64,000 nucleotides of DNA from Mucor racemosus (lineage: Eukaryota > Mucoromycota > Mucoromycetes > Mucorales > Mucoraceae): positions 5,518,001 to 5,582,000 of the forward strand of contig JAPEHQ010000001.1 of the NCBI GenBank assembly GCA_027405735.1, written 5' to 3'. The position numbers and the translations under genes were made by a program. Shown here piece after piece: positions 1 to 11,285 of this stretch. A model generated the notes under the pieces. The model saw only the letters and a program-made list of their open reading frames with translations, was not told the origin of the DNA and made no database searches. Position 1 is the stretch's first letter. Every line of letters starts with the position of its first letter.

Positions 1-634
1 GAAAGTAATACGATCAAAGTAAATCTCGCAAAAAAGTGTCGTTTATCAATATATAAATTTGGGTATCTGGTATAAATTGGTACAGTATTACCCTTAAAAG
101 CCCTTTATTTTGAAATACTACGTTAATAATATATTTACATGTTTATCCACTCTTAAAGAAGGCTTTTCTGCCGACTACATCTATATCTAATGATATGCTC
201 TATAATTGTGTTGCCGTCTATATTGTTGTAACGGTTAGTGCGTGTATTGGATCTGGCTGAGGTTCATCCAGAAGTAGTCAAATGGGTATCAGTTTAGAAT
301 AATATATGCTATATATTTTTGTATATTTTTCCAAATAAGTTTTGTCTACCCCATTATTTTACTAATTAATATAGACCCAAAAAAGTAATTTTATCGAATT
401 ATCAGAAAGCATAAAAACAATATAAGCCCAGTGAAAGTAAATGATCTAAATAATAGATGTTGAATTAACTCAATAACTCAATAATGCTACTAATAGTAGA
501 TCATCCAATGAAACAATAACATCTTGATGATACAACTAAATACTGAACAGTAATAAACAAATATGTATTGAAATTAAAAAAGGAGTTACTAGCAAATAAA
601 ATTATGTTTTTTTCTCATGTAAACATCAATAGTA
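1..634. other. AT-rich stretch without a gene
   Basis: No open frame with protein-like composition is visible on either strand and no RNA gene was seen. It is low-complexity AT-rich DNA that ends at the left terminus of the fold-back element. Confidence 0.6.
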
Positions 635-863
635 TGTCGGTTTTCGAGGATATTAAACAGCCAGTTTTGAAGCCAATTCTATTTCTAACTCACATTGAAA
701 TGTAATTCTTATAAATAGTCTTTTAAACCAAGACCTAGAAGCTCTTGGTTCTTTTTTTTACCATTAGTTTTTCTAGTAATAAAGCCTACGTTCTCCATGA
801 TAAATGTTACTAGTCTTTATTATTATTCTTTCTATAAATAAGATTGTATGTATCCATAAACTC
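635..863 (+). repeat. Left arm of fold-back element
   Basis: Inverted copy of 1601-1829. It starts TGTCGGTTTTCGAGGATA and ends at CCATAAACTC, after which similarity between the two arms stops. Confidence 0.8.
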
Positions 864-1600
864 TCATAGTACACGGAGGAAAAAACAATGTAAAAATATG
901 TTAGCATTAATTAATATGTACTTAAATGTATGTAAATGTATGTTAAAGTACGTAAATGTTATCATTTATTTATAATATTCAATGTCATCGTGGCTTTCCT
1001 AGTTGAATAATGTTAAAACTCAAAAATTACATTATTTTTTCCGTAGTGGTTGTGTATATTTTAGCTTGAAACGATGTAATACAATGGTAATATAGCCAAA
1101 CTGCGCGGATAAAAAGAAATTTAAGGACGTAGAAAGGCAGTAGAAAGCATCAAATTTTGAGTAAAACATTGGAGTATGCAGGTAATTTGCGAATTTTACT
1201 GCCGTATTACGTGATGTATTATTCTTAAACCGGATCATGTCAAATCCAAAAAAGTAAACAATAACAGATCCGGAACCGGAAGTTCCTTAATTAAATATTA
1301 ACTATACAATGCTTCTAAAAGCATGATACGCCAGTGCGATATTACAACATGATATACCAACATAACACATTACTATTAAATAATATCTAAACTACCTTAT
1401 CACATCATTAATTCCCCAAATCAAATAGTATATAAACCCTATTAATTTCATTCCAATAACCGATATCTCTTTACTTGATTAAATTTCTAATTTTATTTAA
1501 CCTAAACATATTTTGATAAATCATTACGCAAGATCATGTAAGCCTTTAAATACACCATATTCCGTTGTAAGGTAATATGTGCGTATTAACTGCGTATTGG

Positions 1601-1829
1601 GAGTTTATGGATACATACAATCTTATTTATAGAAAGAATAATAATAAAGACTAGTAACATTTATCATGGAGAACGTAGGCTTTATTACTAGAAAAACTAA
1701 TGGTAAAAAAAAGAACCAAGAGCTTCTAGGTCTTGGTTTAAAAGACTATTTATAAGAATTACATTTTAATATGAGTTAGAAATGAAATTGGCTTCAAAAT
1801 TGGCTGTTTAGTATCCTCGAAAACCGACA
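1601..1829 (-). repeat. Right arm of fold-back element
   Basis: Inverted copy of 635-863, opening GAGTTTATGGATACATACAA and closing CTCGAAAACCGACA. Confidence 0.8.
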
Positions 1830-2060
1830 CCTTCCTCCGCTTGATAGAAATTTAGTAACTGGAAAAATGCTTGTAATCAATGAATATTGATTCAAATGTA
1901 CTGTAAATTTTAACATATATATTACAGCTGTAGCAGTATCTAATGCTATAATTTTGCCATCCATTAATTTGCTGGCTAAATCGTAGGAATAGAACGCGCT
2001 TTTTTTCGCGTGGGGGTTTTAGCTCAGCAGACCATTTCAAATGATAAATAGCGCAAATGA
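1830..2060 (+). repeat. Dispersed repeat D, copy 1
   Basis: Diverged direct copy of 42765-42985. Shared tracts include CTGGAAAAATGCTTG, the AATATTGATTC motif, the ATATATTACAGCT tract and the TAAATCGTA motif in the same order and spacing. No coding potential is evident. The copy begins exactly where the fold-back element ends, so that element may have inserted next to or into it. Confidence 0.6.
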
Positions 2061-2936
2061 AAGCCAGAGATCTGGTACATGATTTCCGATTTTATGATCA
2101 ATTAAAACGACATGTCGTTGAGCAATTTTCACATCTCCAAATAATAAATCTTCCAATGGTTTTCATATGCCTTTAAAATTGATACAAAATTATTATCCTG
2201 AGTTTTACTTTTAGTATGGTGTATTACAATCATAAATATCTTTGAAATTGATGGTGATATCACTCATTAAAAAAAATTACTTTTGTATTTGTTAATATTA
2301 GTCAAGGTAACAAAAGCAACGGATCAATACCAATACATCAATAAGGTTTTTTGTGAGACGCTTTAGCATAGAAGATGTAAGCAATAATTGCAATATCTAC
2401 TCTTCCACTCAAGTTGTTTACTGTCGCCCCAATTTTAGTTGGCAATTCTTACAAATCAAAATACTAATTATGTCAATATTTGTGATTCGAAGAACTGTTT
2501 TGCGCATTTGGTATACACCAGACCGTAATTGCTTGCATGGAGTGATTTGTCGACATCAAGTCATGCGTCGATATTATTTTTCAGAGCACATATTTAATTA
2601 AATGAGGGATTCGAGCCGTGGTCATGCGAAGAGTAGGAAATAAATCAGAAATAATCAGCAAAAACTTAGTTTAAAATGAGCATAGAAAGCATACAACTCA
2701 AAATTAACGACTCTATATGAATTAAGCTTATGCTTTTCAGCTTTTATAAGAAGTAATCTAGTACGCAATATTCACAAATCATACAATTTGATCCAGGATA
2801 CACATTTGACATCCAAACATGACACTTCTCCAATAAGCCACCAAGTGACCATCTTTGAAGTATATTCAACCTTCAAATGTCTATTTTTTCTCTCTTTCCC
2901 TCTTCTCTTTTCATAGACCACATATTGATAATCAAC
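2061..2936. other. Upstream region of the EFG1-like gene, no gene seen
   Basis: AT-rich with short open frames of unlikely composition. A pyrimidine-rich tract at about 2886-2912 lies just before the chosen EFG1-like start codon and may be part of its 5' leader. Confidence 0.5.
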
Positions 2937-3756
2937 ATGAAGGTTGAGCAGAAAAACAACAAGACAAACGTCAACTCCAAGTTTGCCAGAAACCGAGGTT
3001 CCAAAGAAAGTATACCCTTAAGTGCCGGTAAAATTAAAAAGAAGATCAGAGATGCTCATCGTACAATCAATAAGGTAACGCAGATGTTCGAAAAATTATA
3101 TGCATATATAACTTACTTTGAGAATATAGAAAGATTTACCTGCAGATGTCATTACAGAAGCCAAAAGACGTTTGCGTGTTTTGGAGTACGATTTGGGAGA
3201 AAAAGTAGTTGATGATCATGAGCGTGATAATTCAACAAAGTACCATATGGTTAAACATTTCGGTAAGATGAATTACAAAGCATTGCCAAGATCAAATAAT
3301 TAACCATCATGTTTTATAGAACGTAAAAAGGTCCAAAGAAAATTGAAGCAAGCCAAAAAAGCAGTAGAAGAAGAGAACGATTTAACCAAAAAAGCTCAAC
3401 TTCAAGAAAAAGTAGACGAATGGCAGATTAAATTGTTGTACATTACAAATTATCCCAAAACATTGTCATATATATCACTTTTCCCTCAAGAAAACGAAAA
3501 TGACACCAAGAGCTTAGCTAGAAAGACAAAATTGCTCGAGGAGATCAAAAAAGCTTTGCTTGATGGAGATAAAGATTTGACATTATTGAAGAAGCGTTAT
3601 CGTGATTCATATAAAGAAAAGTTGATTGAAAGAAAACTCATTCAACCTGTTGCACCTGTAGATATTGAGGAAATTCAAATTGAAAAGAAGAAGGAAGATG
3701 ATAATAGTAGCAGTGATGATGATGACAACAAAGATGATTTCTTTGAAAAAGCTTAA
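2937..3756 (+). CDS. EFG1: EFG1-like rRNA-processing protein
   Basis: Predicted 235-aa nucleolar protein of the EFG1 family, which acts in early small-subunit pre-rRNA processing. Exons are 2937-3074, 3130-3262 and 3320-3756, with introns of 55 and 57 bp. The N-terminus is basic (MKVEQKNNKT..., SKFARNRGS). The family core follows: KIKKKIRDAHRTINK, then LPADVITEAKRRL, then KYHMVKHFERKKVQRKLKQ, which is formed across the second splice junction. The C-terminal half is helical and charged and ends in an acidic tail (DDNSSSDDDDNKDDFFEKA). The start at 2937 is preferred to an in-frame ATG at 2877 because the extra 20 residues are hydrophobic and atypical for the family. Its 3' end converges on the Ssh4-like gene 176 bp away. 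Confidence 0.85.
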
Positions 3757-3932
3757 AAATTGAAATAATAAATATTTTGTTTGTAAATATAATCGGATTA
3801 TTTACTATTTTTATTTATCTACAAATGAATAGAAAACAAAACAAAACAAAACAAAAAAAAAAGGGAAGAAATATAGAGGAAATGGGGAGGGGGGGAGGGA
3901 AGGATATTCACAATGTGTCGATTCATAAATCA
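3757..3932. repeat. Simple-sequence intergenic region between convergent genes
   Basis: Contains an AAAAC pentamer array and A-run at about 3834-3862 and a G-rich stretch at 3881-3902. It lies between the stop codons of the EFG1-like and Ssh4-like genes, so both 3' UTRs must share it. Confidence 0.6.
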
Positions 3933-5104
3933 TTAGTCTAGTAATGATTCCTGATGTTCAGTGGTATTATTGTTATTAGATGTAGTTGTTGTAGCGTTAT
4001 TATTTGAATGATGATGTTGATGATATGGAGGTGGACGATGTTGATTTGAGTGAGCAATACCATTCATATCAATCAAAGTTGCATCTTGATCTCTTGAAGT
4101 ACCCATTGCTAATAATACTGTATCTCTTTCTGTTCCATATGCTGGTGGAGGTGATAATGTACCTTGAGAAGGAGCTAAACCCCATTTCTTTACATTTGCT
4201 TCAACAAAAACAAAACCTGCTTGACCTAAATTAACATGTATTTGACATGGACCATTTGCACCAATTGTAGGGAATAAATTCCATCTTAACCCAGCATATG
4301 CTTCTTCCATTTTTCTTCCATTACGAGTGAAAAATACAGAGCCAGTACGGTGTCTATACCCAACCCCAATCACATCTCCATGTTTGTAAGGTAATCCATA
4401 TGGTTTATAATTAAATGGCGAACTGAAGCATTTACTTCCATTATTAGAAAAGTAGCCGATTGAGTAACGATTCCAACCTAATTTATGAAATTTTTAGTAT
4501 TTGTGTGTGTGTGTGTCCAAATTACAAAAAATTGCCAAACCTGGTAATCTCCAGCTAGGATATGGTTTTGTGGCTATACCAACTGATACTAAAGTAGACT
4601 CGGGTTTATCATACATTTTCGCTTCCCAGTAGTAAACTTCTTGATTTCTGGGTAAAGGTAAGTTTGTTTGTACACAGTTTTCTCCTTCCATAAATTGTAT
4701 TTCTGTTCTACCAGCCACAAAGCAATTTGCTTCTAATTCCCATTCAAACTCAAAGGCAGATACGCCTTTTTCTTGAATAGAAATTAGCTGTGGAGGGGTT
4801 ATGTCTGTTGGAATACTATTTGGGGGATGATGATCTTGCCAAGCTAATTATATTTTATGAATAAATTTCAATGTAAAAGAAAAACCCAACAAAAATACTC
4901 ACTTTTTGCACTCTCATAACTTAATCTGGCATCTTCTGATAAATTTAAAATGTCTTCTTCTGTGTCTGATGGAATATCTTCTAAATCTCCATTAAATGAT
5001 AATGGCAATTCAATAGGAGATCTCGTAAAAAACAATAAAATAATAATTACAACAAAGAACACAATGATTCCCGTTGTAAATATCCAAGTATATGCAGACT
5101 GCAT
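3933..5104 (-). CDS. SSH4: Ssh4/Ear1-like SPRY-domain protein with PPxY motifs
   Basis: Predicted 349 aa. Exons on the minus strand are 5104-4903, 4843-4541 and 4477-3933. A single membrane segment lies near the N-terminus (TGIIVFFVVIIILLFF), followed by an acidic linker and a B30.2/SPRY domain. Its landmarks are YYWEAKMYDKPES, RLPGWNRYSIGYFSNNG (joined across intron 2), GDVIGVGYRHRTGSVFFTRNG and FPTIGANG. In yeast this family consists of endosome/vacuole adaptors that bring the Rsp5 ubiquitin ligase to membrane proteins. Two PPxY motifs (PPAY, PPPY) in the C-terminal tail fit WW-domain binding. The tail also has His-, Thr- and Asn-rich runs. The gene starts 159 bp downstream of the ATPase gene on the same strand. 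Start chosen for its position just before the membrane segment. Confidence 0.85.
4502..4516. repeat. (TG)n microsatellite inside an intron
   Basis: Dinucleotide run located within the 63-bp second intron (4478-4540) of the Ssh4-like gene. Confidence 0.8.
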
Positions 5105-5263
5105 GTTTGTATAAAATATAAGAAGAAAGAAAAGAAAGAAAGAAAGAAAGAAGAAAAAAGGAATCAAAAGGGAATAATTTTTTATTTTAAAACGCACACA
5201 AAATACGTCAGTGGAGGGCAACAAAGATGGCAGATCACAACACCCCCCCCCCGAGTTCCATAT
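5105..5263 (-). promoter_or_regulatory. Short shared spacer: ENA 3' end and Ssh4-like 5' region
   Basis: 159 bp with an AAGAAAG-type purine tract at about 5124-5160 (pyrimidine-rich on the coding strand) and a run of ten C at 5243-5252. It must contain both the ATPase terminator region and the start region of the Ssh4-like gene. Confidence 0.4.
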
Positions 5264-8200
5264 TTAGTCATTTACATTAATGAATTCACTTAATGCATGA
5301 GCTTCTAAAGGTTTCAAATATTTTCTTTTGAGCAACTTGTAAAGTTCGCCATATAAAATAACAAATAAAAACATGGCGATAACGATACTCCATTCCCAAG
5401 TAATCCAAAGCATATAGAACCCTTTGATTGCTACGCTAGGTGCATAAAAGAAGATAACTAAACATCCAACATCGAATAAAACTGTGTATAAAATAGTTTT
5501 GCTCTTGATGGTTTCTTTTAATCCTCGCATTCCCCACTCTGAATTACGATAAGATCTACAATGAATCATAAAAACCAATGCTGAACATGTAATTACTGCC
5601 AAAAATAAGCCTCGACCACGAAAAAATGATTCACATGTAGTAAAGTCAAAATTGGCTTCACAGTTAACGCCTTCCACACCATGATGACCACCTGTATAAA
5701 GAGGAATAATAAAAGCAACCAAACAAACAGCAGCAAGACCTAATGAATAAACAACGAGATCCATAATAATTTCTTTGTTAAATAGACTTTCTGTAGGTGG
5801 TCTTGGTGGTTCCAACATGACAGTTTTGGATGCAGGTTGAATAGATAATTCACCAGCAGGTGGTGTAAATGCAACATACAAAAACAACATTTGAATAGTC
5901 GACATGGGTGATACACTTCTATTATTGGGATCACGAATAGCTAAAGAAACCATCAAAACTAACCACAAACCTAATAGAGCAATCCAGAAATACAATAGGA
6001 AACGCTGCATATTTTGATAAATACGGCGACCTTCAGCAATAGCTCGAATAATAGTAGCAAAATTATCATCTGTCAAAATGATATCTGATGCTTGTTTAGC
6101 CACATCACTACCATTTTTACCCATAGCAATACCAACATCAGCAATTCGCAAAGAAGGCGAGTCATTCACACCATCACCAGTCATTGCAGAAATGTTATTA
6201 CGACGTTTAGATGCAAGAATCATCTTTACTTTAGTTTCAGGACTACATCTTGCTACAACAAATGGTAAATGAGGCATTGCATCAATTTCATCTTCGGATA
6301 AGGCATCAAATTGTGGGCCTGTCATGACAAGTTGTTGAAGTATTTCAGGTGTCATTGTCTTATCATTTAAAATGTTCAATTCTTTGGCAATAGCAGTGGC
6401 AGTAATAGCATGATCTCCTGTCAACATATGCACGCTGATTCCAGAACGATGAGCTTCTTTGACAGCTTGACGTGATTCTGCACGAGGAGGATCATAGATA
6501 CCAGTTAGACCAGAGAAGATTAAATCGCATTCAATCAAATCTCTTCCATTGCTTGTATGAACAAGACTAGAATCAATATTTTCACGATAAGCCATGGCCA
6601 TCACTCTTAAACCCTTGGCAGCTAAAGTTTCAACATGTTTCATGACTTTATCTTGAGATTCTTGATCTGGTAAATTGATACATAGAGGTAAAATACGTTC
6701 AGCAGCACCTTTTGTAAAGACACAAGTGTGATTTAATGGACGATTATACCATACTGTTGACATACGTTTTATAGTAGAATCAAATTGATATTCTTCGATC
6801 ATTTCCCATTCGCCTTGTTCAGTCAAGGTGGGTTTTCCTCTACCGAATTTATGTGCAAATACTTGTAAAGCAACTTCAGTTGGAGCACCACTGGCAATCC
6901 AATCATCAGATTCTGTATCATCATTTTCATCTTTTGGAAGATCAATCGCATGGTTTGATTTCTTCTTTTCCAGTGCATTCTCGTCATGATGAATTGTTAC
7001 TTTCTCACTACTAGTTACTTGTTGCTCTTCTTTTTTACGGATAGAAGACATATTGCATAAAGCAGCACATTCAACTAAACGATTTGTATCATGAGATAGG
7101 TTCATTTTCTCAACCAAGGTAGCTTTTCCAAAATCTACTTGTTCGTCAACATTATCATAAGTTTGATATACATCGCCTTGAGGCGCAAGGCCATTAGGAG
7201 TGACATAAAAATAACCTTCATTAGGTGTCCAGAAACGAACGACAACCATTTTTGCCATGGTTAATGTACCAGTTTTATCAGAAAAAATATGAGTGACAGA
7301 ACCCAAAGTTTCCAATACCTTAAGTTTTCTCACAATTGCTCGTTGTTTAGTCATTTCTTTACCACCTAAAACTAATGTTACAGTCATAACAGTAGTTAAA
7401 CCAGCAGGCAACACTGACAAAGCACAAGTAATGGCATACATGACTATTTCTCTATCTACCTCAAATTTTACAGATGCTAAAACAATAATGACAGATATAA
7501 CAGCAGTACAAAGTAAAGCAATATACATTTGATTCATGCTCTTTTGAATTCTAGTACGATCACCATCACTAGAATCAGATAATTGAGATGCAACTTTACC
7601 TATTTCAGTTTGCATTCCAATGCCAGTTACGATGGCTTGACCACGACCTTTACTGATGATTGTGGAACTATAAATCATATTGATACGATCACCTAATGGC
7701 TCATCTATTTAATAGAAATATTGGTTAATATAAAACACAGTTATAACTATGTAAAATATATTGACCTTCTTTCTCTAATACAACCAATTGCTTTTGTACA
7801 GGAAGAGATTCACCTGTCAAAAGGGCTTCATCGGCTTCCAAATTAGACAAATAAACTAAACGAGCATCTGCAGCAGCTGAATCACCTTCTTTAATCAATA
7901 AAATGTCACCAGGTACCAATTGTTTACTGTCAATTGTTTGTTCTTTTCCATTACGGATAACATCGGCCCGAGGACTACTTAGATCTCTTAATGCAGCTAA
8001 TGTTTGTTCTGCTGCATATTCTTGTTGAAATGATAGATATGTATTGGCTATTGCTACAACGATCAATAAACTACCAGTAATATAATCACCTAAAACATAT
8101 GAAACAACGCCCAAAATTACAAAAATCCAATTCATGATATCAACTAGTTGTCTGATTAAAATCTTGAGCCATGTAACGCCTCCATCTGTGGATAGTTCAT

Positions 8201-8351
8201 TGAGGCCATATTTTTGTTGACGAATTAAAACTTCATCTTCAGACAAGCCAATGCTAAGGGATGTTTCGAATTGATCTACAACCTCTTCGATAGTTTTAGT
8301 ATGCCAACTATTTTCTATTTTTTGATCTGATATCTGTATTGTATTTGACAT
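5264..8351 (-). CDS. ENA1: ENA-type (P-IID) cation-transporting P-type ATPase
   Basis: Predicted 1,008 aa. Exons are 8351-7766 and 7704-5264, with one 61-bp intron. All P-type hallmarks are present: the TGES actuator loop near residue 178, the phosphorylation motif IFSDKTGTLT near residue 336, and the hinge TGDGVNDSPSL near residue 703. The N-terminus has a cation-ATPase fold (KYGLNEL), and the hydrophobic segments are placed as in type II pumps. The match around DEPLGDRINMIYSSTIISKG and the C-terminal region favour the fungal ENA Na+/K+ efflux group over SERCA or PMCA calcium pumps. Such pumps sit in the plasma membrane and export Na+ or K+ at high pH or salt. Ion specificity cannot be read from the sequence. 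The stop lies 159 bp before the Ssh4-like start. Confidence 0.88.
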
Positions 8352-9648
8352 TTTTTAATGAGATATATGAAATGAGGAAAAGAGAGAAACAAAAGGCATT
8401 ATTGTGAAAAAGGCGAGTTAAAAAGAATTCTTTTTCTTCTTGTGTATCTGAAATCTACTGTACATGGTACAAAACTGAGATTTAACCTTGATTTTACTGT
8501 TTTTCGAGCCGTTGAGAGCCACAGGATGAGTCATCTGTGAAATGAGCAGAAAAATGTTATTATGCTAGCAATTTTTGGTTGTAATCCGTACATGAATGTT
8601 TTTGAAAGGTATCTAGTAGTATTGTCAGACTAAGAGCTTCACAAGGTGTTATTTAATGCGTTTTCATTTGATTGTCACTTATTGGTAATCATGCAATTAG
8701 GTTTGGATGTTTTTGCTTGTGCCGGTTAAACGCAATCATATTGACACTGATGACCTTAAGCCTTTATCTACAACTAGCATTGTTTGTTTTTATTTAAAGC
8801 TACCAACAAAAACTATAAATTGAACAGACATGTTACACATGCCGGGAGTAGTACCATAAAAAATGAATGTCTTATTAAAGTCCTCAATCATGATCGAGAC
8901 CGAGATAGCTCATGAAGGCATACATAGTAATAAAACTAGCGCCATTGAGAGCCTCTAAACCCTCGGTATTCTCTACAAACTAGCAACAAGGTTTACCATA
9001 GTAGTCGTTTTTAGTTGTACCTCGTTCTCTCCTCTTTCCAATAAGCATCTCCAAAAGTTCTTGCTGAAGGAGACATTTCAGAATCATGATAGGATGAATA
9101 CGCTGCTTAATAATATGTCCCTATTATTTTTCATTCATTTTATATGTAAAAAAAAAAGGTAAACTGTTGCAAAACAAGAAGGATCGCAACAAAGTACATC
9201 CTTCTCTCAAGCGATAGCAACAGTTTATACACAGATAAACACGGATATCACTGTATATCTGACGGTACTGACCATTTACTATCCCATAAACGAACACATG
9301 CCAGCTGCGTTCATAGGACGGGTACTCGAAGCAATACCATCCACATACAGAACTCCAGATAATATTTGTAAAGTGAAAGTGGGGATGAAGAGTAAAAAAG
9401 AATCTGTTTCCCTGGGTTAAAATACTGCATATTCAATATTCTAAAGATAGTAGCTTAGATTCAGTTTCAATCAAAAAATGGCTATTAACAATCAAATCGA
9501 TTCAACAAGTATGAAAAAAAAAAAGCATTTACCACTGTTTATAGTTAATAAAATAATTCTTAGCTATTACTCGCGCTATTGGACTTTTGAAGATTGATGA
9601 AAATGTTGTGTCTTGGTCCACGTTCGTTGCTTTTTGTCAAAATGAAAT
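8352..9648. other. Upstream region of the ATPase gene; possible coding remnant
   Basis: Mostly non-coding. Between about 9167 and 9420 the plus strand has one frame open for about 83 codons right after a TAA. Its composition looks protein-like (for example HMPAAFIGRVLEAIPSTYRT), but it has no early ATG and I do not recognise it. It may be an exon or a gene remnant. Confidence 0.35.
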
Positions 9649-10155
9649 ATGACATCTGTCAATGAACGCTATATGAAAAATACTTGGAGAAGCTTGTTTA
9701 AAAACATCTGCATGAAACTACACTTAGAGCCTTCCATCTCATTTGACAATCGGTTTATAATACAACGCCAACTAAGTCCCGAGGCAGCAATCAATGCCTC
9801 CTCACCTATCGATATTACATCTGCTCCTCTTTATCTACTACTGTAGCAGACACTGATGCCAGATTTTCTACATCTTCTACCACTTCCTGCGACAAGAAAT
9901 CCCCCGCTTAATGTTCCTTTAACCCCCAGAAAGAAATCTGGAGCCCTCCAAACCTACAGCAATATGAAAAATAAAGAAAAATGGCAATTACATTCTCATC
10001 GATACGTAGAGGATGTCATGATGCAACTGGTGCAAGAGATACCTGAAATTGCTGCTGAAATCACTACGTCTGAGGAAGAACTCACGGATGAATATATGAA
10101 GGTCATATTCCCAGATGATGAATCAACAAGAGCATGGACTCAAGATCAGGCCTGA
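9649..10155 (+). pseudogene. Two same-frame ORFs split by one TAG (hypothetical protein)
   Basis: A 65-codon ORF (9649-9846) and a 99-codon ORF (9856-10155) lie in the same frame and are separated only by TAG at 9844-9846 and three further codons. The second part is charged and helical-looking (KEKWQLHSHRYVEDVMMQL, then an acidic EEELTDEYMKVIFPDDE). I do not recognise either part. It could be one gene broken by an amber codon, a short gene starting at 9856, or chance. No good intron removes the stop: the nearest GT..AG pair is about 20 bp apart. Confidence in function is nil. Confidence 0.3.
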
Positions 10156-10748
10156 TATCTTTTTTAGATGTACTTTGTTGAAAAAATGAACTCATTGAAA
10201 AACTTCAAAATTGGTAAAGAAAAGTATAGGAATACTATGTACTGTTATATAAGTTCTACATTATATATAATAGATTGTGTGTAAGAGGATTTAGAAGCAT
10301 TGAACATAAAAAAATATCATTAACGATGCTTCGCAAAGTGCATTGTTCCATTTGAACATATTAACAGGTCAGTGGTTTTTTTTCTTATGCTTCGAAAAAG
10401 GATGAATGCATTATATTTTAATGGAGGCATTCTGATTTTTTTCCAAAAGTACTCTCAATTATTTGGAGTGATTTCACTTTTATTTTGAAATCTTTTCGTC
10501 TTTATTTTTGAGGTTCTTCTCTTTTACTTGGTACATCTTTCGCTTTTATATCACGAGATTTTCTAATTTACTACCAAAACATCCTTTGTTATTCAAGAAT
10601 ATTCCTCGGTAATTTGGAAAAGTATATATAAATATGAATAATGTGATTCACAAGATAAATGCCCTCGGTCATCTCCGAACCTGGACTACGCAACCGCTCA
10701 TCATGCAATCGAACCATTTCAAACATTTTTATATTCGTTTGATTAAAG
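10156..10748. other. Promoter region of the glutaredoxin gene
   Basis: No ORF of note. AT-rich with a TATA-like sequence near its end. Confidence 0.5.
10622..10632 (+). promoter_or_regulatory. TATA-like box upstream of glutaredoxin
   Basis: GTATATATAAA lies about 120 bp before the glutaredoxin ATG, a plausible distance for a fungal TATA element. Based on sequence match only. Confidence 0.35.
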
Positions 10749-11127
10749 ATGGCAAGTGGTAGTCAAGGTGTCAACGTTTTGGAAATGATTGATAATCTAA
10801 TCAATGAGAATAAAGTCATGGTATTTATATGTTTAAACGCGTAAAAGTATCAATATTACTAATAGCTGTGATCAACAGGTATTCAGTAAATCGTATTGCC
10901 CATATTGCCTCGACGCCAAAGACTTGTTGAGCGAGTTGAATATACCGTTTAAAACCATTGAATTAGATCAAGATTCACTGGGATACTCAATTCAGGACAT
11001 TTTATCCAAAATGACAGGACAATGGACTGTACCAAACATATTCATCAATGGAAGATCAATCGGCGGCTGTGATGATTTAAATACATCACACGCAAAAGGT
11101 CAATTAGAAGAAATACTTGCAAAATAA
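10749..11127 (+). CDS. Dithiol glutaredoxin
   Basis: Predicted 106 aa. Exons are 10749-10820 and 10879-11127, with a 58-bp intron. Glutaredoxins use glutathione to reduce disulfides and mixed glutathione disulfides. The active site is CPYC (residues 31-34), reached after the spliced VFSKSYCPYC. The cis-proline motif TVPNIFING and the GG-containing glutathione site (GGCDD) are in their usual order, and the length is typical for a cytosolic class I enzyme. No signal or transit peptide is obvious at MASGSQGVNV. The 3' end is 158 bp before the next gene on the same strand. Confidence 0.92.
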
Positions 11128-11285
11128 AAAAAATGTGTCGTTAAAGATGTCGAAGATATTTTAAATTTTCCTAATGTATTTTAACGATTAATTATAATGA
11201 ATTATGATCAAATGCATATACATATCGAAATCTACATATCTTTCTTTTTCTTTTTTCATCATTGAGCATTCTAAAGAGAAAAAAA

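Larger units (their letters stand above)
635..1829. mobile_element. Fold-back (long terminal inverted repeat) element, about 1.2 kb
   Basis: Bases 635-863 recur as the reverse complement at 1601-1829, about 229 bp per arm with only scattered differences. The outer ends read TGTCGGTTTTCGAGGATA and its complement. The 740-bp core (864-1600) is AT-rich and holds no convincing ORF, so the unit looks like a non-autonomous fold-back or MITE-like DNA element. I found no clear target-site duplication, and no transposase in the window shares these termini. The arms contain a smaller internal stem around the sequence AACCAAGACCTAGAAG. Confidence 0.75.

Noticed and set aside
2353..2601. 82-codon open frame upstream of the EFG1-like gene
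   Set aside because: Composition is random, with no domain or codon bias, and it lies in repeat-adjacent AT-rich DNA.
2604..2640. GGATTCGAGCC resembling a tRNA B box
   Set aside because: No matching A box or cloverleaf could be folded nearby.
3933..4373. Open frame on the plus strand at 4004-4234 and similar shadow frames opposite real exons
   Set aside because: They lie antisense to exons with strong family motifs and have no features of their own.
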